In this document: positions 18,357 to 28,318 of the stretch, piece after piece
How the letters are laid out: every line of letters begins with the position of its first letter
How positions within the stretch are numbered: the first letter of the stretch is position 1
Assembly: GCA_014378105.1 (NCBI GenBank)
Contig: JACMOI010000052.1
Coordinates: 48,520-112,519, forward strand
Source of the DNA: Pseudopedobacter sp.
Lineage (GTDB): Bacteria > Bacteroidota > Bacteroidia > Sphingobacteriales > Sphingobacteriaceae
Length of the DNA stretch: 64,000 nucleotides
Direction of reading: 5' to 3'
Program-made: the position numbers and the translations under genes
The notes under the pieces: generated by a model
The model's database searches: none
The model's input: only the letters and a program-made list of their open reading frames with translations
Told to the model about the DNA's origin: nothing

Positions 18357-20090
18357 CTATCTTATTGCTGCATCAAATAAAGGGTTCTTGAAGAAATTTC
18401 TGAATTCAAGATCATCTTTAGCCATATTTCTTACAGCTCCATTTAAAGCAACTGCACGGGCAATATTAGTTGTAGTTACATCCTGATTATTCATTTTAGC
18501 ACCGGCAATGGCGCGCAGGTAATAATGTTCCCATGTTAACGACTCAGGGTTCAAGTTATCAATAGTGGTTTTTGCACCGGCAGCATCACCATTTAGTAAC
18601 ATGGCAAGGGCAGTGTTAAAATCGGCTTTACCACTTTTCTTAAAATTAGCAACAGCAGCAGCATAATTGCCTGCTTTAATATCAAACACACCTAAATTAT
18701 AACTTACATCTGCTCCTTTAGCTGCAGCCTGGTTATAATATGAAATAGCCATTTTATTATCGCCTTTAGCGCGGGCCAAAGCACCCATATTTGCTAAAAC
18801 CATTCCATTATCCGCACTTAACTCATTAGCTTTATTAAGATTATTAGCGGCTTCTGTTAAATTATTTTGTTTGATCTGAACAGCAGCCAGATCAGAGAAA
18901 CCTCTCCAGTCTGTTGGATTCTTTGCGTTATAGGCATTTAATACTTCCACCTTTTGGTTCATATCAGTAGTGATAATCTCAAGATGCATTAATTCTTCAT
19001 TCGTTAACAGATCGTATTTAGAGTAGTAATTTTTTAAATCGGCATCGTTTTTAAAAGGTTTTCCGCCAATTAACACCAACTCCGATTTACGTAATTTAGG
19101 AAGGATAGTTTCTGCTGCTTTTTTCCAGGATTTTTCATGGTTTCTGCGTAATAAACTCTCGCGCTCTTCATCGGTAATACTAGTATTGTTCATTACTTCA
19201 AGCATAACTGATTTATCTGATAAGGTAGAAGCTTGCACTTCCGTTTTAAAACCGTTCCAGTCTTCTGCCAATGTATATCCCATTGTAAAATTACTGTCGT
19301 TAACCTCTGCGAAGCCTAATTTTTTTAATTCACCTTTAAAGTGTGAGAAAGTGCTTTCAGCGCGTTCTTTCGATAAGTTATTGTTACGTTCAAGTTCACC
19401 ATCAGGTGAAGCAAAAGCATCAATTTTAACTCCTTTAACATTCCAGTTTGGATCACTCTTCAACAATTTTTTCAACTCAGCAATCTGGTTTTTGTTGTTG
19501 ATGGATTTACCTGTTTTAAAATTCGGATTAAATTTCCCTTTGTCCATGGGGAAATAAATGAACACAGATTTGTTGGTATACACAGGCTCATAAATATCTT
19601 TATTCATTAAAACCTCATCTGTAAATTTAACCATATTGGCAGTAGTAATAGTTCCTTGCACCATTATACTATCTGCAATAGGAATTGCTTTGCCTTTAAA
19701 AGTAAAACGTGGATACATTTTAACTTTTTTCATTTCATCGGTATAAGCTATTTTATCCGAATAAGAAATGCTTCCTCCTTTTTTGCTATCAATAGTATAA
19801 TCAGCACTACCTTTTGCTTTCGTTCCTTTTACTGTTACTTCCTTCAATTTTATTTCTTTACCATCACTGGTTTTAAGAATAGGTTGAAAAGTAAGTAGTG
19901 TACTTGCTTTAATTGACTTTGGAGGTACATTACCATTAATTACAAAGCTTACTGAATCACCTTTCATTTCGAGTGGATCAGGACTTACTGTGTAAGTGTT
20001 TTTTGTAAAATTAGCCGGTCCGGCACATGCTCCTAAAAATACGGCAATTGCCAGGCTAATTGGGAGAACTTTTTGTGAAAAATCCTTCAT
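18357..20090 (-). CDS. Lipoprotein with OmpA-like and TPR-like regions
   Basis: A 577-residue protein with a lipobox LGAC (Cys about 22), so it is lipidated and held in an envelope membrane. Residues about 40-170 are beta-rich. Residues about 215-260 (VKIDAFASPDGELERNNNLSKERAES) match the helix-strand core of OmpA/MotB-like peptidoglycan-binding domains, which would let it link membrane and cell wall. From about 400 to the end there are TPR-like helical repeats (NLTEAANNLNKANELSADNG, MAISYYNQAAAKGADVSYNLG). A cell-envelope scaffold role is likely but inferred. It is divergent from the ftsE unit across 66 bases. Confidence 0.75.
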   Translation of the reverse strand: MKDFSQKVLPISLAIAVFLGACAGPANFTKNTYTVSPDPLEMKGDSVSFVINGNVPPKSIKASTLLTFQPILKTSDGKEIKLKEVTVKGTKAKGSADYTIDSKKGGSISYSDKIAYTDEMKKVKMYPRFTFKGKAIPIADSIMVQGTITTANMVKFTDEVLMNKDIYEPVYTNKSVFIYFPMDKGKFNPNFKTGKSINNKNQIAELKKLLKSDPNWNVKGVKIDAFASPDGELERNNNLSKERAESTFSHFKGELKKLGFAEVNDSNFTMGYTLAEDWNGFKTEVQASTLSDKSVMLEVMNNTSITDEERESLLRRNHEKSWKKAAETILPKLRKSELVLIGGKPFKNDADLKNYYSKYDLLTNEELMHLEIITTDMNQKVEVLNAYNAKNPTDWRGFSDLAAVQIKQNNLTEAANNLNKANELSADNGMVLANMGALARAKGDNKMAISYYNQAAAKGADVSYNLGVFDIKAGNYAAAVANFKKSGKADFNTALAMLLNGDAAGAKTTIDNLNPESLTWEHYYLRAIAGAKMNNQDVTTTNIARAVALNGAVRNMAKDDLEFRNFFKNPLFDAAIR

Positions 20091-20156
20091 TGTTTAGTTT
20101 TTTTGTTGCGCAATTATACTTAATTTGAACCAAATATCTAAAAATAATTATCAATT

Positions 20157-20360
20157 TTGTACATAATAAAGATTAAGGGCAAGGCTAAGATACCAGACTA
20201 CCTGCAAGTGCGGGACGATAATTTTACGCTTATTGTGTACACCCGAACCGACAGGCCAGACAGGGCCTTGGAGAAATGTGGGTTAGGTGACAAGATTGAA
20301 AAAATTAAAGAAATTATGAACGCAATTCCCTTTGGACAAATGACTAAATTAGATTTTTAA
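20157..20360 (+). CDS. Small conserved protein preceding ftsE
   Basis: A 67-residue protein that starts with TTG at 20157 (no ATG is available before YIIKIKGKAKIPDY). The stop is directly followed by the ATG of ftsE with no gap, so the two are coupled. The sequence (DDNFTLIVYTRTDRPDRALEKCG...IPFGQMTKLDF) is that of a small conserved Bacteroidota protein that I recall beside ftsE and that databases sometimes misname as an aldolase. No catalytic motif is visible. A role with FtsE is suggested only by position. Confidence 0.65.
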   Translation: MYIIKIKGKAKIPDYLQVRDDNFTLIVYTRTDRPDRALEKCGLGDKIEKIKEIMNAIPFGQMTKLDF

Positions 20361-21050
20361 ATGAACCGCGATAAGCCAATAATTAGTATTTATGATGGTG
20401 GCATTTTTCAGGGCCACAGCCTTATTTTGTCTGATATAACATTCAACATCTATCCATCTGAATTTGTTTATCTGATAGGTGCAACTGGCAGTGGCAAAAG
20501 CACTTTGCTAAAGGTTTTGTACGCCGAGCTTAAACTGGAAGACGGCACCGGAGAAATTGCAGGCTTTGCTTTAAAAGACTTTAAAAAATCTGACATACCT
20601 AAGCTAAGAAGAAAGCTTGGAGTAGTGTTTCAGGATTTTCAATTATTGTTTGACAGAGATGCATTTGATAACCTGGCCTTTGTGTTAAAAGCTACAGGCT
20701 GGAAAAAACAAGATGAAATTAATAGCCGTATTAAAGAAGTACTAACCATGGTTGAATTGGATACTAAAGCTCATAAGATGCCTTTTGAGTTAAGTGGAGG
20801 TGAACAACAACGGCTGGCCATTGCCAGAGCTTTATTAAACAAACCTGCTATTATTTTAGCAGATGAACCTACAGGTAATCTTGATCCAAAAACGAGTGAT
20901 GGCATATTATTTCTGCTTCATGATATTAGCGAATCCGGAACAGCCGTGTTAATGGCTACACATGATTACCGTATCATGGATAAATTTCCCGGAATTATTA
21001 TGAAATGCGAAGGTGGTAAGGTAACATTAAAAAGAAGAACTGAGGAATGA
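20361..21050 (+). CDS. ftsE: Cell-division ABC ATPase FtsE
   Basis: A 229-residue ABC ATPase. Walker A is GATGSGKST (40-48), signature LSGGEQQR (144-151), Walker B IILADEP (164-170), D-loop and H-loop (MATHD). The closest family by length and the block [22 protein letters not shown] is FtsE, which with the membrane protein FtsX controls peptidoglycan hydrolases at the septum. No ftsX is adjacent; in Bacteroidota the two are often apart. A LolD/MacB-type ATPase is the alternative. It forms an operon with the 67-residue protein upstream. Confidence 0.85.
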   Translation: MNRDKPIISIYDGGIFQGHSLILSDITFNIYPSEFVYLIGATGSGKSTLLKVLYAELKLEDGTGEIAGFALKDFKKSDIPKLRRKLGVVFQDFQLLFDRDAFDNLAFVLKATGWKKQDEINSRIKEVLTMVELDTKAHKMPFELSGGEQQRLAIARALLNKPAIILADEPTGNLDPKTSDGILFLLHDISESGTAVLMATHDYRIMDKFPGIIMKCEGGKVTLKRRTEE

Positions 21051-21129
21051 TATTAAAGATAATCATATAGTTTTTTTTTAAAAATCTGATACCCACTCTT
21101 GTTTGTTGCCACAAAAATTTAAAGTTAAA

Positions 21130-21160
21130 AAGTGTTTTAGCCATCTGCCAAAAAACACTT
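21130..21160. terminator. Possible hairpin between convergent genes
   Basis: AAGTGTTTT (21130-21138) pairs with AAAACACTT (21152-21160). On the minus strand it is followed by TTTTTAAC, so it could end the glycosyltransferase operon. It has a weak stem, and the T-run is interrupted. Confidence 0.35.
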
Positions 21161-21289
21161 AATAATCCCATTAATGCCGTTTAAATTGAACCATAAAAAC
21201 GCTGGTTTTTAACTTTTTTCTTCATTTTGTGCAACTTTTAAACATAACACTTTCATTAAGTTTATTTTATAGTAATAATAGTAAGCAGC

Positions 21290-22405
21290 TCATATTAATC
21301 CTTTTAAAAGTTTTGCTTGCGCCGAAACATTAAATTTGCTATTCAAAATAATTTCACGTTTATCAATCTCATCTTGTATAAATTCCATCTGCATCATTTT
21401 CGGGATCAGACTAATAAACTCATCTGCTTTTGACGTTACTTCACATAATTCTGCCAAGCCTGTATTATCAACCATTGCCGGGTTAGTTAACACAAAACGA
21501 CCCTTGTATAAAACGTTGAGTAGTTTAAGTTTAATGCCTGTTGGTTGAAAAGTAGAAAGTACATTAATATGGGCATTGGCTATTAACTCATCAATTTCTA
21601 ATGAATTTAGGCCTTCTTTAATTTCTACATTTGCATAAATAGATGCAGCCGTTTTTAACTCCTTTGATACACCGTCTCCCGCAATAATAAAAGGTACAGA
21701 AAGCTTGCTAAACACTTGTTGAACCAAAAATAACGCCGCCTGATTATTTTCGGCTACGCTTAACTTACCATGGTAAAAACAATAATGCCCCTGCCCAGTT
21801 TTTGAGGTTACTTCTTTATTGGCATGAAAGGCTGGAAGATAAAAACAATTGCGTTTAAACACGGCAGATAATTGTATAAAATCATTAGGCGAAATGGTAA
21901 GTAATACATCTGCTTTTGATAGAATATTTTCATATTTTAACAACAAAACCGATTCAAATTTATAATATGCTTTTTTTAATCCGTTGTTTTCTGCCTCTGC
22001 TAATAAACGATAATAATCATGTTCAATATTATGCATGCGCACAATTTTTTTTCGATTAATAAGTTTCGGATGATCCAAAAAATAACAACTATGTAAGGCC
22101 TCAAAAAGTATGGGTGCATCATCCATTAATAAGTTTTTTAACAATGCGGCATCATTGCGCGTAACCACAATATATGGCAGGTTTTGAAATGGGTTCGCCC
22201 ATCTTTTACGCTTATAATAATAAACTTTGTTGCAATATTTTTCAAGCTCAGGTGCCGGCAACCTATTGCCATATTTAAAGCAATGAAGCGTAATTTGAAC
22301 ACCCTCTTCCCATAATGCTTTAAGTTTATAAAACACATCTATAACCCCACCATAATTTGCAGGAAATGGAATGTCGAAACTAACAATATGTAAATGATGA
22401 TTCAA
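21290..22405 (-). CDS. Glycosyltransferase (GT-B, family 1/4-like)
   Basis: A 371-residue glycosyltransferase-like protein. It opens with HIVSFDIPFPANYGGVIDVFYKL, the Rossmann strand and Gly-rich loop of GT-B enzymes. The C-terminal domain has FIIAGDGVSKEL and NVLSTFQPTGIKLKLLNVLYKGRFVLTN, similar to the donor-nucleotide region of GT4, but the usual E-x7-E motif is poor. The start codon is TTG at 22403-22405, overlapping the TGA of the upstream glycosyltransferase (TTGA); the N-terminal motif leaves no room for another start. It probably acts in surface glycan synthesis; donor and acceptor are unknown. Confidence 0.75.
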   Translation of the reverse strand: MNHHLHIVSFDIPFPANYGGVIDVFYKLKALWEEGVQITLHCFKYGNRLPAPELEKYCNKVYYYKRKRWANPFQNLPYIVVTRNDAALLKNLLMDDAPILFEALHSCYFLDHPKLINRKKIVRMHNIEHDYYRLLAEAENNGLKKAYYKFESVLLLKYENILSKADVLLTISPNDFIQLSAVFKRNCFYLPAFHANKEVTSKTGQGHYCFYHGKLSVAENNQAALFLVQQVFSKLSVPFIIAGDGVSKELKTAASIYANVEIKEGLNSLEIDELIANAHINVLSTFQPTGIKLKLLNVLYKGRFVLTNPAMVDNTGLAELCEVTSKADEFISLIPKMMQMEFIQDEIDKREIILNSKFNVSAQAKLLKGLI

Positions 22406-23505
22406 GAGAACAAAGATTGATATATTTGAATGATTTTTTTTTCTTCCTGCTGCAAATTATAAACCCGGGCAGCTTTTGCACAGTTATGTTTTAATAAGTT
22501 ATATAATTTCTTATTTACAAGTAGGTTATTAATCTTATTGGCTATCTCCTCTGTATGGCAATTGCACAAAACTGCCACTTCAAATTGCTCATTAATTTGC
22601 CTGTATTCTATAAAATCGGCGCATAATTGCGGTATGCCGGCATGCATATAATCGAAGAATTTATTAGCAAGTGAATATTGATAACTAAGACCTTTTGGTT
22701 CAAGCAAATTACAAGCAATAGTAGCTTCTGAAGTGAATAATGAAAGGTCTATAGGTTTTATAAATCCCAGAAACTGAACTTTATTCTGTAATTTTAAATC
22801 TTTAACCAAAAGCCTTAACAACTCACTCAGGTCACCTTCTCCAACTATCCGGAGTGTGCCATTAATTTGTGTCATTGCTCTTATAAGTTCAGGCAAGCCC
22901 CTGCCCTCATTTAATGCACCCTGGTAAAAGATAACCGGTAAATTTTGCAGGTTAATATTTTCATTTATGGGAGGATTGTAAGGTGGTACGTTTAATATGG
23001 TTTCAAACTTAATTCCATACTGTTTACTAAATAAAATGGCTAACTGTGGTGCAACCGTATAGGCTTTATCTACCAATGGAATGCAGATATTTGCCACTGC
23101 TTGCCAAATGTATCTGCTAAATTTTCTGCCCGTTAGTTCGGGTACTTCTGTAAAATATTCATGGGCATCAAAAACAAGTTTACTTTGTTTAAACTTAGCA
23201 ACAATACTACAAGGTAAAATCGTATCTAAATCAATAGCCCCGTATACAGCAGCTTTAGTAAAAATCAAATACCAAAACAACCTGAGGTTGTACTCCAGAT
23301 AAAATAATTTGCCTTTATCAAAAATGCAGTTCAACCGCTTTTGCTTAAAGGGCATTAAATCTAATGGTATCGAATGTTTTCGTTGTCGTCCCACAAGTTC
23401 CACTTCATATCCGTTTGTGCTCAAAACACTTGCAATACGCTGCATCCTCTGGTCGAAACTTAGATCGTTGGTTACGGTAAAAATTATAAATCTTTTTTTT
23501 GCCAA
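22402..23505 (-). CDS. Family 4 glycosyltransferase
   Basis: A 367-residue GT-B protein. The C-terminal donor domain is clear: IFYQGALNEGRGLPELIRAM, LRIVGEGDLSELL, VQFLGFIKP and a region around GLSYQYSLANKFFDYMHAGIP that stands in for the E-x7-E sugar-nucleotide site. The N-terminus (FIIFTVTNDLSFDQRMQRIASVL) is the acceptor-side Rossmann fold. It starts with TTG at 23503-23505 inside the last 22 bases of recQ, and its stop overlaps the next glycosyltransferase. Two tandem glycosyltransferases behind recQ suggest one transcript; a lipid-linked or surface glycan is a plausible product. Confidence 0.82.
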   Translation of the reverse strand: MAKKRFIIFTVTNDLSFDQRMQRIASVLSTNGYEVELVGRQRKHSIPLDLMPFKQKRLNCIFDKGKLFYLEYNLRLFWYLIFTKAAVYGAIDLDTILPCSIVAKFKQSKLVFDAHEYFTEVPELTGRKFSRYIWQAVANICIPLVDKAYTVAPQLAILFSKQYGIKFETILNVPPYNPPINENINLQNLPVIFYQGALNEGRGLPELIRAMTQINGTLRIVGEGDLSELLRLLVKDLKLQNKVQFLGFIKPIDLSLFTSEATIACNLLEPKGLSYQYSLANKFFDYMHAGIPQLCADFIEYRQINEQFEVAVLCNCHTEEIANKINNLLVNKKLYNLLKHNCAKAARVYNLQQEEKKIIQIYQSLFS

Positions 23506-25397
23506 AACAATAATTGTTGCGGGTTAAGTTGCAATATACCTTTATCTAATAAAATGCGGGCTATTCCTGTAATATCTTCCTGTTTATATTGTTTCAATGC
23601 TACACATAAACTTTGTATAGCAATAGGTTCAGCCATGCAGGCATTTTTTATAGATATTTCAATTTGTTGATATTGAATATTATTCAGCAAACGTTTTCTT
23701 TTTCCAATGCAGGTGTCGCAACTTCCACAATCCAATGCAAAAGGTTCATTAAAATAAAGAAGAATTTTTCTGCTTCTGCACATATTTTTATCTGTGGCAT
23801 AATGAACAATCCTGGCCAATTTATCTATAAACAGTGATTTTCTGTCTCTTAATAAAGCTTGATCCAGATGAATATAGTTTTTATCCCAGCGTTCGCCAAT
23901 AATTGTTAATTGTGCAGCATCACTTTGCTGCTTATAATCAATAACTTTAAACTCTTGTAATTTTTTTAGTTTTAAACGTAAATCTGTTTCTGATACGTTT
24001 AATTTCATTGCAAGTAACTTTTCGTTTATAACTGTTAACGAATCAAATACGCCTCCATAACTTCTCAATATCAATTTAAGCAATTCATCTAAAGGCTTAT
24101 TGGTATGCTGAAAATCAAATAATGCATCCTGTTTGTATAGAATCTGTATCCGTGATGGTGTATAAAATGCTTCTGTTAAATGAATAAAACCTAGTTGGGT
24201 TAAGATTTTTAAACTGGCAAATACCACAACCGGACTAAATTTAAAATGTGCAGAAAATTGAGGCAAGTCAAATTCAAAAGCGATTTCTGTAGGTGCACCA
24301 ACCGGAATCTGGTAAAATGTTCCTATTGCGTCATACACTTTTCTTATTTCTGTTTCGTGTGGAAAGTTTTGTTCTATACGGTGTTTAAGTTCTGTTTCAT
24401 CGGCAACATTGTAAAGTAAAACACAATAGGCTTTTTCACCGTTACGCCCTGCCCTGCCAGCCTCCTGGTAATAAGCTTCAAGGCAATCAGGCATTTCAAA
24501 ATGAACAACCACACTACAATCAGGCTTATCAATACCCATTCCGAATGCATTGGTGCAAACCAGAATCCGCATTTGATTATTAATCCATTGTTCCTGTCTT
24601 TGTATGCGTAACTCATTGCTAAGCCCTGCATGGTAAAAAGAAGCATTAATTCCTGCCTTTTTCAGACGTTCAGCAATTTCTTCAGTTTTCCTTCTATTTC
24701 GTACATAAACCAGTCCACTTCCACGTGTTTTCTCAAAAACGGACAGAAGTTGATCGAACTTTTTTTCAGTAGTTCGCACTACATAATGTAGGTTTAGCCT
24801 TTCAAAACTCTTTTTAAAGACTTTATTTTTTTTGAACGCAAGTTGTTTTTGAATGTCCTCTACAACTTCCTTCGTTGCAGAAGCCGTTAAAGCCAACACA
24901 GGCGTGTTGGGCATTAATTCCCTAAGTGCAGCTATCTTTCTGTAGGTAGGTCTGAAATCATAGCCCCACTGGCTAATACAATGTGCTTCATCAACTGCCA
25001 GTAAGCATATTTTTAACTGGGGCAAATAATCCAAAAATAGCCTGGAATTGAGGCGTTCAGGTGAAAGGTACAGGAATTTTACTCCGCCATGAACGCAATT
25101 ATTAAGAATAAGTTGAATTTCCTGATAAGCAATTCCCGAATAAATTGCCTCGGCCTGGATGCCCACTTTTTTCAATGTTTCTACCTGGTCTTTCATCAGC
25201 GCAATTAATGGAGATATTACTAAACAAATACCTTCCATTTCAAGCGCAGGCACCTGAAAACAAATAGATTTACCGCCGCCTGTAGGCATTAAAGCCAATA
25301 CATCATTTCCTTTTAATACTTCCTCAATAATATCCTGCTGAAGCAGCCTGAACTGATCGTAGCCCCAATACTTCTTTAATATCTGATGAATTGCCAA
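23484..25397 (-). CDS. recQ: ATP-dependent DNA helicase RecQ
   Basis: A 637-residue superfamily 2 3'-5' helicase for recombination and stalled-fork repair. Motif I is MPTGGGKS (37-44), motif II DEAH (136-139) followed by CISQWGYDFRPTY, and motif VI QEAGRAGRNG. The RQC zinc site is present as the C...C-x2-C pattern around MCRSRKILLYFNEP...CGSCDTC. The HRDC domain seen in E. coli RecQ seems absent or replaced by the short C-terminal helix region. The start is TTG at 25395-25397, 12 bases past the lolD stop. The end overlaps the next gene by 22 bases. Confidence 0.93.
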   Translation of the reverse strand: MAIHQILKKYWGYDQFRLLQQDIIEEVLKGNDVLALMPTGGGKSICFQVPALEMEGICLVISPLIALMKDQVETLKKVGIQAEAIYSGIAYQEIQLILNNCVHGGVKFLYLSPERLNSRLFLDYLPQLKICLLAVDEAHCISQWGYDFRPTYRKIAALRELMPNTPVLALTASATKEVVEDIQKQLAFKKNKVFKKSFERLNLHYVVRTTEKKFDQLLSVFEKTRGSGLVYVRNRRKTEEIAERLKKAGINASFYHAGLSNELRIQRQEQWINNQMRILVCTNAFGMGIDKPDCSVVVHFEMPDCLEAYYQEAGRAGRNGEKAYCVLLYNVADETELKHRIEQNFPHETEIRKVYDAIGTFYQIPVGAPTEIAFEFDLPQFSAHFKFSPVVVFASLKILTQLGFIHLTEAFYTPSRIQILYKQDALFDFQHTNKPLDELLKLILRSYGGVFDSLTVINEKLLAMKLNVSETDLRLKLKKLQEFKVIDYKQQSDAAQLTIIGERWDKNYIHLDQALLRDRKSLFIDKLARIVHYATDKNMCRSRKILLYFNEPFALDCGSCDTCIGKRKRLLNNIQYQQIEISIKNACMAEPIAIQSLCVALKQYKQEDITGIARILLDKGILQLNPQQLLFWQKKDL

Positions 25398-25409
25398 TGA
25401 CCAGTTCTC

Positions 25410-26060
25410 TTAAATAATTATACCGTCTTTTATAGTCAGCATACGATCACTTTGGCCGGCAAGCATTTGGTTATGAGTAACAATTACAAAAGTCTGGTTA
25501 AATTCTTTACGCAATTTAAAAAACAACTGATGGAGTTCTTCAGCAGCTTTAGAATCTAAATTTCCAGAAGGTTCATCCGCTAAAATCACTCCCGGATTAT
25601 TCATTAAAGCTCTTGCTACTGCCACGCGTTGTTGTTCACCTCCACTTAAAGCAGAGGGTTTGTGTGTGAGACGTTCGCTCAACCCTAAAAAATCGAGTAG
25701 TTCCATTCCTTTTTTTCTGGCTTCAGCCTCAGAAGTTCCCGCAATCCAGGCCGGCATACAAACGTTTTCAAGTGCATTAAACTCCGGTAAAAGTTGGTGA
25801 AACTGAAATACAAATCCAATATTCTTATTTCTGAATTTTGCCAGCAACTTACCTTTTAACCCTGAAACTTCTTGATTTCCGATAACTAATGAACCTTTAT
25901 CTGGTTTGTCCAGCGTTCCCATTATTTGAAGCAAAGTTGTTTTCCCTGCACCCGAAGCACCCACTATAGAAACTATCTCCCCTTTTTGAATATGCAGATT
26001 TACCCCTTTTAAAACGGGTAATCCCCCATAAGATTTATAAAGCTCGCTAACCGTGATCAT
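25410..26060 (-). CDS. lolD: ABC transporter ATPase, LolD type
   Basis: A 216-residue ABC ATPase with Walker [10 protein letters not shown] (34-42), [15 protein letters not shown] (138-152) and Walker [13 protein letters not shown] (158-169). The block [22 protein letters not shown] is characteristic of LolD, the ATPase that powers release of lipoproteins from the inner membrane. No LolC/E-like permease is adjacent, which is common in this phylum. It heads a minus-strand run with recQ and two glycosyltransferases. A MacB-type ATPase is the main alternative. Confidence 0.82.
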   Translation of the reverse strand: MITVSELYKSYGGLPVLKGVNLHIQKGEIVSIVGASGAGKTTLLQIMGTLDKPDKGSLVIGNQEVSGLKGKLLAKFRNKNIGFVFQFHQLLPEFNALENVCMPAWIAGTSEAEARKKGMELLDFLGLSERLTHKPSALSGGEQQRVAVARALMNNPGVILADEPSGNLDSKAAEELHQLFFKLRKEFNQTFVIVTHNQMLAGQSDRMLTIKDGIII

Positions 26061-26202
26061 GTTTCGTCAATATTACAAAATTGAAAGCTCAAACTTATAA
26101 AAATCGGTGGCTTTTGAACATTTTATATCCAAATGGTTTTAAAAATGGATAAAAGTTTAATTTGCAAAAGAATTTTTAAAATAAAAAGTGAGCGTAAATT
26201 AT

Positions 26203-28227
26203 ATGAAAAAAGTAATACTTCCGGCTTCCATTCTAATGTCATTGCTCATAAACACCGCAGCAGTTAATAAGAAGGATCCTTCAGGCATTGATTTAAAAGC
26301 AATTGATAAAACTATAAATCCTGCTGACGATTTTTATCAGTATGCAAATGGAACCTGGTTAAGGGAAAATCCGGTTCCTGCCAGTGAGAGTAAATGGGGA
26401 AGTTTTAACATTGTTGGTGAACGTAATAACCTTATATTGAAAAACATTCTGGAAGAGGCTGCCGCCGATAGAACCGCACCCAAAGGTTCGGGTAAGCAAA
26501 AAGTAGGAACTTTTTACCGGTTATTCCTCGATACCATTAAACGCGATCAGCAAGGTGTAAAACCAGTTTTGGCCGATTTAAAAATAATTGACAAAATAGA
26601 TAACAACTATAATTTAATGGAAGTTGTTGGCAGATTTCATAGAAAAGGAATCCGGTGCTTTTTTAATTACAGTGTTGGGCAAGACCTAAAAAACAGCACC
26701 TCTTATATCAGTTATATATCACAGGGTGGTTTGGGTTTACCTGATCGCGACTATTATTTTAAAACAGATAAGAAATCTGAAGATACGCGCACGGAATACA
26801 TAAAACATATTGTTAAGATGACCGAACTTTTTGAAATAGGAAATATGCCTATTGAAAATGAAGTAATGGCAATTGAAAAAACTCTCGCTTTAAAAGCAAT
26901 GACAAGAACGGAACGCAGAAACCAGGAAAAACAATATAATAAAAAAAGCCTTCAGGAACTCCTGAAACTTTATCCTGATCTGCAGTTTGAGACTTACTTT
27001 AAAACAATTGGGGTGAGCAGTAAAATTGATAGTCTTATCGTTTCACAACCCGATTTTTTCGAGAATCTGAACTCTACCCTTAAAACAACTTCTATTCCAG
27101 TAATTAAAGCCTATTTGCGCTGGTGTGTAATGAATAATGCGGCAGGTTATCTTGATTCAAGAATTGAAAAACAAAATTTCTATTTCTACAGTACTGTACT
27201 TTCAGGAACCAAAGAGCAAAAGCCCATGTGGAAACGCGGCATTGCTGCCGCTAATGGTATTGTAGGAGAATTACTGGGTCAGCTATTTGTGGCAAAAACT
27301 TTTACTCCCGATTCTAAAAAACGTGTGAATGCCATGGTTAATGACATTGTTGAGGCCTTTAAGGTAAGATTAAATCAATTAGAATGGATGAGCGAGTCTA
27401 CCAGAGAAAAAGCACAAGTAAAGCTGGCCTCATTCAACCGTAAATTTGGGTATCCGGATAAATGGAAAGATTATAGTACGCTTGAAATTAAAGAAGATTC
27501 TTACCTGGAGAATAGCTACCGTGCAGGCGAGTTCGGATTTAATGATATGATTAGCAACTTGGGGAAACCAATTGATAGAGGGCGTTGGGGAATGTTACCA
27601 CAAACGGTAAACGCCTATTATAGTCCTACTTTAAATGAAATTGTTTTTCCTGCCGCTATAATGCAACCGCCTTTTTTTGATGCTTCTGCAGATGACGCAG
27701 TAAATTACGGCAGTATTGGAGCTGTAATCGGACATGAACTAACACATGGCTTCGATGATCAGGGTGCTAAATATGGTGCTGATGGTAACCTTAAAAGCTG
27801 GTGGACGGAAGAAGATAAAAAATTATTTGAAGCGAAAACTAAAGTTCTGGCTAATCAGTACAACCAATACTTTGTAAGTGATAGCTTGCATGTTAATGGA
27901 GAACTTACCTTAGGAGAAAACATTGCCGATCTTGGTGGTTTAACCATTGCATATGAAGCATATCAAATGCGGTTAAAGAAAAACCCTGGGGTAGTAATTA
28001 ATGGATTTACACCTGAACAACGCTTTTTTATTGGCTTTGCACAAATCTGGAAAAACAATATTCGTCCGGAAGCAATGCGTCAACTAATTCTCACAGATCC
28101 TCATTCTCCAGGTATTTACAGAGTGTTTGGTTCTTTAAGTAACATGCCGGAGTTTTATGCTGCCTTTGGTGTAAAAGAAGGAGCTATGATGTATAGAAAG
28201 CCCGATGAAAGAGCTAATATATGGTAA
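26203..28227 (+). CDS. M13 family (neprilysin-like) metallopeptidase
   Basis: A 674-residue secreted zinc peptidase. I choose the ATG at 26203, which is followed directly by a signal sequence (KKVILPASILMSLLIN), over a GTG five codons upstream. The zinc site is HELTH (511-515) with E572 and D576 in GENIADLGG, the M13 signature. The N-terminal half (SGIDLKAIDKTINPADDFYQYANGTW) and VNAYYSPTLNEIVFPA (oligopeptide binding) are typical. M13 enzymes cleave peptides of up to about 40 residues. The location is periplasm or outer membrane. No T9SS tail is present. Confidence 0.95.
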   Translation: MKKVILPASILMSLLINTAAVNKKDPSGIDLKAIDKTINPADDFYQYANGTWLRENPVPASESKWGSFNIVGERNNLILKNILEEAAADRTAPKGSGKQKVGTFYRLFLDTIKRDQQGVKPVLADLKIIDKIDNNYNLMEVVGRFHRKGIRCFFNYSVGQDLKNSTSYISYISQGGLGLPDRDYYFKTDKKSEDTRTEYIKHIVKMTELFEIGNMPIENEVMAIEKTLALKAMTRTERRNQEKQYNKKSLQELLKLYPDLQFETYFKTIGVSSKIDSLIVSQPDFFENLNSTLKTTSIPVIKAYLRWCVMNNAAGYLDSRIEKQNFYFYSTVLSGTKEQKPMWKRGIAAANGIVGELLGQLFVAKTFTPDSKKRVNAMVNDIVEAFKVRLNQLEWMSESTREKAQVKLASFNRKFGYPDKWKDYSTLEIKEDSYLENSYRAGEFGFNDMISNLGKPIDRGRWGMLPQTVNAYYSPTLNEIVFPAAIMQPPFFDASADDAVNYGSIGAVIGHELTHGFDDQGAKYGADGNLKSWWTEEDKKLFEAKTKVLANQYNQYFVSDSLHVNGELTLGENIADLGGLTIAYEAYQMRLKKNPGVVINGFTPEQRFFIGFAQIWKNNIRPEAMRQLILTDPHSPGIYRVFGSLSNMPEFYAAFGVKEGAMMYRKPDERANIW

Positions 28228-28306
28228 AAAATCGTATAAACCACTAAAATCAAAAAACGCATAAAAGCTTTTTATGCGAAAAAGTGTGTTTTTTTTTCCT
28301 TATTAG

Positions 28307-28314
28307 TAACTTTG
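28307..28314 (+). promoter_or_regulatory. -7 box four bases before the M48 gene
   Basis: TAACTTTG fits TAnnTTTG and is separated from the ATG at 28319 by only CAGT. A transcript from this box would begin at the start codon. A long T-run precedes it. Confidence 0.5.
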
Positions 28315-28318
28315 CAGT

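Noticed and set aside
28252..28300. Hairpin CGCATAAA/TTTATGCG as terminator of the M13 gene
   Set aside because: The stem is short and on the plus strand is followed by A and G rather than T; it may function only weakly, if at all.
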